From NCBI GenBank assembly GCA_017438085.1, contig JAFRWH010000071.1, positions 1 through 6,668 on the forward strand: 6,668 nt of DNA, written 5' to 3'. How positions within the stretch are numbered: position 1 is the first letter of the stretch; each line of letters opens with the position of its first letter. The stretch is from Bacillota bacterium. GTDB taxonomy: Bacteria > Bacillota_A > Clostridia > Peptostreptococcales > Anaerovoracaceae. Shown here in pieces: positions 5,876 to 6,668 of this stretch. The position numbers were made by a program, and so were the translations under genes. The notes beneath the pieces were generated by a model, which did not search any database, was not told the origin of the DNA, and was given only the letters and a program-made list of their open reading frames with translations.

Positions 5876-6391
5876 ATGAAGATAGTTATTCTCAACGGCA
5901 GCCCCAGAAAGGGCGGGAATACTGAGATCATGTGCGATGCTTTTGCAGAAGCTGCAGGAAAGAAGCACAATGTGGTACGCGTGGATGTAGGCCGCATGAA
6001 GATCAGTGGCTGCATGGCCTGCATGTACTGCCGCACTCACGACCATCAGTGCGTCCAGAAGGACGACATGGAAAAGGTCTGGGCGGAGCTTAAGGACGCA
6101 GACATGGTGGTGTTCGCTTCCCCCATCTACTGGTTCGACATTACCGCACAGCTCAAGTGCACCATCGACAGGCTCTATGCCGGCGGCTTCAACTGGAACA
6201 AGACCGCAATGCTGCTTGATTCCGGCGCCGACAATGTTTACGATGCTGCAAAGGCAATGTATAAGGGCATGACCAGCTACCTGAAGTGGGAGGACATGGG
6301 CGTTATCTGTGTTCCCAACATGAAGGACAAGGGCAGCATGAAGGATGCTCCCAACCTTGCAGAAGTTATAAAGCTGGCTGAAAGCCTGTAA
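5876..6391 (+). CDS. Flavodoxin-fold iron-sulfur flavoprotein / NAD(P)H-dependent FMN reductase family
   Basis: 171 residues, ATG 5 nt after GAGGAGG at 5864-5870. The N-terminal strand and loop ILNGSPRKGGNT (5-16) is the FMN phosphate-binding motif of the NAD(P)H-dependent FMN reductase / iron-sulfur flavoprotein group, and SPIYWFDITAQLK (about 82-94) is its second flavin loop. Between them C46, C49, C52 and C59 form CX2CX2CX6C, which fits the compact CX2CX2CX4-7C motif that holds a 4Fe-4S cluster in Methanosarcina iron-sulfur flavoprotein. A cytoplasmic electron-transfer flavoprotein with FMN plus a 4Fe-4S cluster is therefore likely, though cluster binding is inferred from spacing alone. 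The partner and physiological substrate are unknown; oxygen or peroxide detoxification has been suggested for relatives. It is divergent from the rhomboid gene and followed after 78 bases by the QueT-like gene. Confidence 0.93.
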   Translation: MKIVILNGSPRKGGNTEIMCDAFAEAAGKKHNVVRVDVGRMKISGCMACMYCRTHDHQCVQKDDMEKVWAELKDADMVVFASPIYWFDITAQLKCTIDRLYAGGFNWNKTAMLLDSGADNVYDAAKAMYKGMTSYLKWEDMGVICVPNMKDKGSMKDAPNLAEVIKLAESL

Positions 6392-6403
6392 CTTAAGAAA
6401 CTA

Positions 6404-6439
6404 CGCAGGGCGGCAGATCCGTTCAGTACGGAGCCTGCG
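6404..6439 (+). promoter_or_regulatory. Nested hairpin in the QueT leader
   Basis: CGCAGG (6404-6409) pairs with CCTGCG (6434-6439). Inside, TCCGT (6418-6422) pairs with ACGGA (6428-6432) around a 5-base loop, leaving an 8-base internal bulge (6410-6417). A second CCTGC at 6440-6444 could replace the outer 3' arm, giving two exclusive pairings. There is no T-run after it, so it is not an intrinsic terminator. QueT genes are often controlled by preQ1 riboswitches, but I cannot match this element to the preQ1-I consensus, and the larger preQ1-III fold cannot be judged by eye. Confidence 0.4.
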
Positions 6440-6469
6440 CCTGCATAAAGATACATCGGGAGGATAGCT

Positions 6470-6668
6470 ATGACAGACAATCTGAGGACCAGACAACTCG
6501 TGCAGGGAGCGCTTATCGCGGCGCTCTATGTGGTGCTTACCATGGTGTTTGCGCCTATATCCTTCGGGTCTGTGCAGCTTAGGGTGTCCGAGGCGCTGGC
6601 TATCCTTCCGATGTTCAGTTTTGCTGCGGTCCCGGGACTTTTCGTGGGCTGCTTTCTGGCAAATATAC
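6470..6668 (+). CDS. queT: QueT-family transporter, N-terminal fragment
   Basis: Open to the window edge: 66 complete codons are visible, of a family usually around 160-170 residues. ATG at 6470 preceded by GGGAGGA (6458-6464), 5 nt spacing. The visible part begins with a short polar lead, then hydrophobic helix RQLVQGALIAALYVVLTMVF, the conserved loop APISFGSVQLRVSEALAILP (about 28-47), and the start of a further helix with GLFVGCFLANI. The QxRxSEAL segment after the first helix is characteristic of QueT, the predicted substrate-binding membrane subunit of an ECF-type transporter for queuosine precursors. Uptake would feed tRNA modification at the wobble position of Asn, Asp, His and Tyr tRNAs. 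It may be read through from the flavoprotein gene, as no terminator separates them, but its long hairpin-bearing leader suggests separate control. Family call is firm; the rest of the gene is outside the window. Confidence 0.9.
   Translation, partial: MTDNLRTRQLVQGALIAALYVVLTMVFAPISFGSVQLRVSEALAILPMFSFAAVPGLFVGCFLANI

Noticed and set aside
6404..6450. Intrinsic terminator after the iron-sulfur-type flavoprotein
   Set aside because: The hairpin is followed by CCTGCATAAAG with no T-run.

Overview
The window looks like a chromosomal segment from a Gram-positive anaerobe of the Bacillota, most likely class Clostridia. This is inferred from strong GGAGG ribosome-binding sites with short spacing, TATAAT-type promoter elements, roughly balanced base composition by eye, a 4Fe-4S-type flavoprotein typical of anaerobes, and a QueT vitamin/queuosine-precursor transporter. 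No rRNA, tRNA, insertion sequence, CRISPR array or phage gene was seen. The species cannot be named from this sequence alone.

Left half (1-4088): four tightly spaced plus-strand genes, almost certainly one operon that may begin upstream of the window. In order they are: a zinc-ribbon polytopic membrane protein resembling the PrsW intramembrane protease family but with altered catalytic-motif positions; a Sel1-repeat protein with a highly charged coiled coil and a C-terminal membrane domain; an unrecognised seven-helix membrane protein with a predicted extracellular C-terminal domain; and a small two-helix protein with a YcxB-like C-terminal domain. All four are membrane proteins, and two carry cytoplasmic protein-interaction modules. 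The set could be a membrane-bound assembly, but its function is unknown.

Middle (4177-5159): a small single-domain cupin with intact metal-binding motifs and an unusual cluster of seven cysteines, closed by a strong intrinsic terminator; then a flavodoxin with its own probable promoter.

Right part (5202-6668): a minus-strand rhomboid protease with complete catalytic residues; divergently from it, a plus-strand flavodoxin-fold protein with a CX2CX2CX6C motif like that of iron-sulfur flavoproteins; and the first 66 codons of a QueT-family transporter, preceded by a nested hairpin that may be a leader element. The rhomboid/flavoprotein intergenic region contains a perfect 22-bp palindrome that carries a TATAAT on each strand. 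A 17-of-22 match to it lies directly upstream of the flavodoxin at 4707. This suggests a common regulator for the two flavoproteins, perhaps redox- or flavin-responsive (inference).
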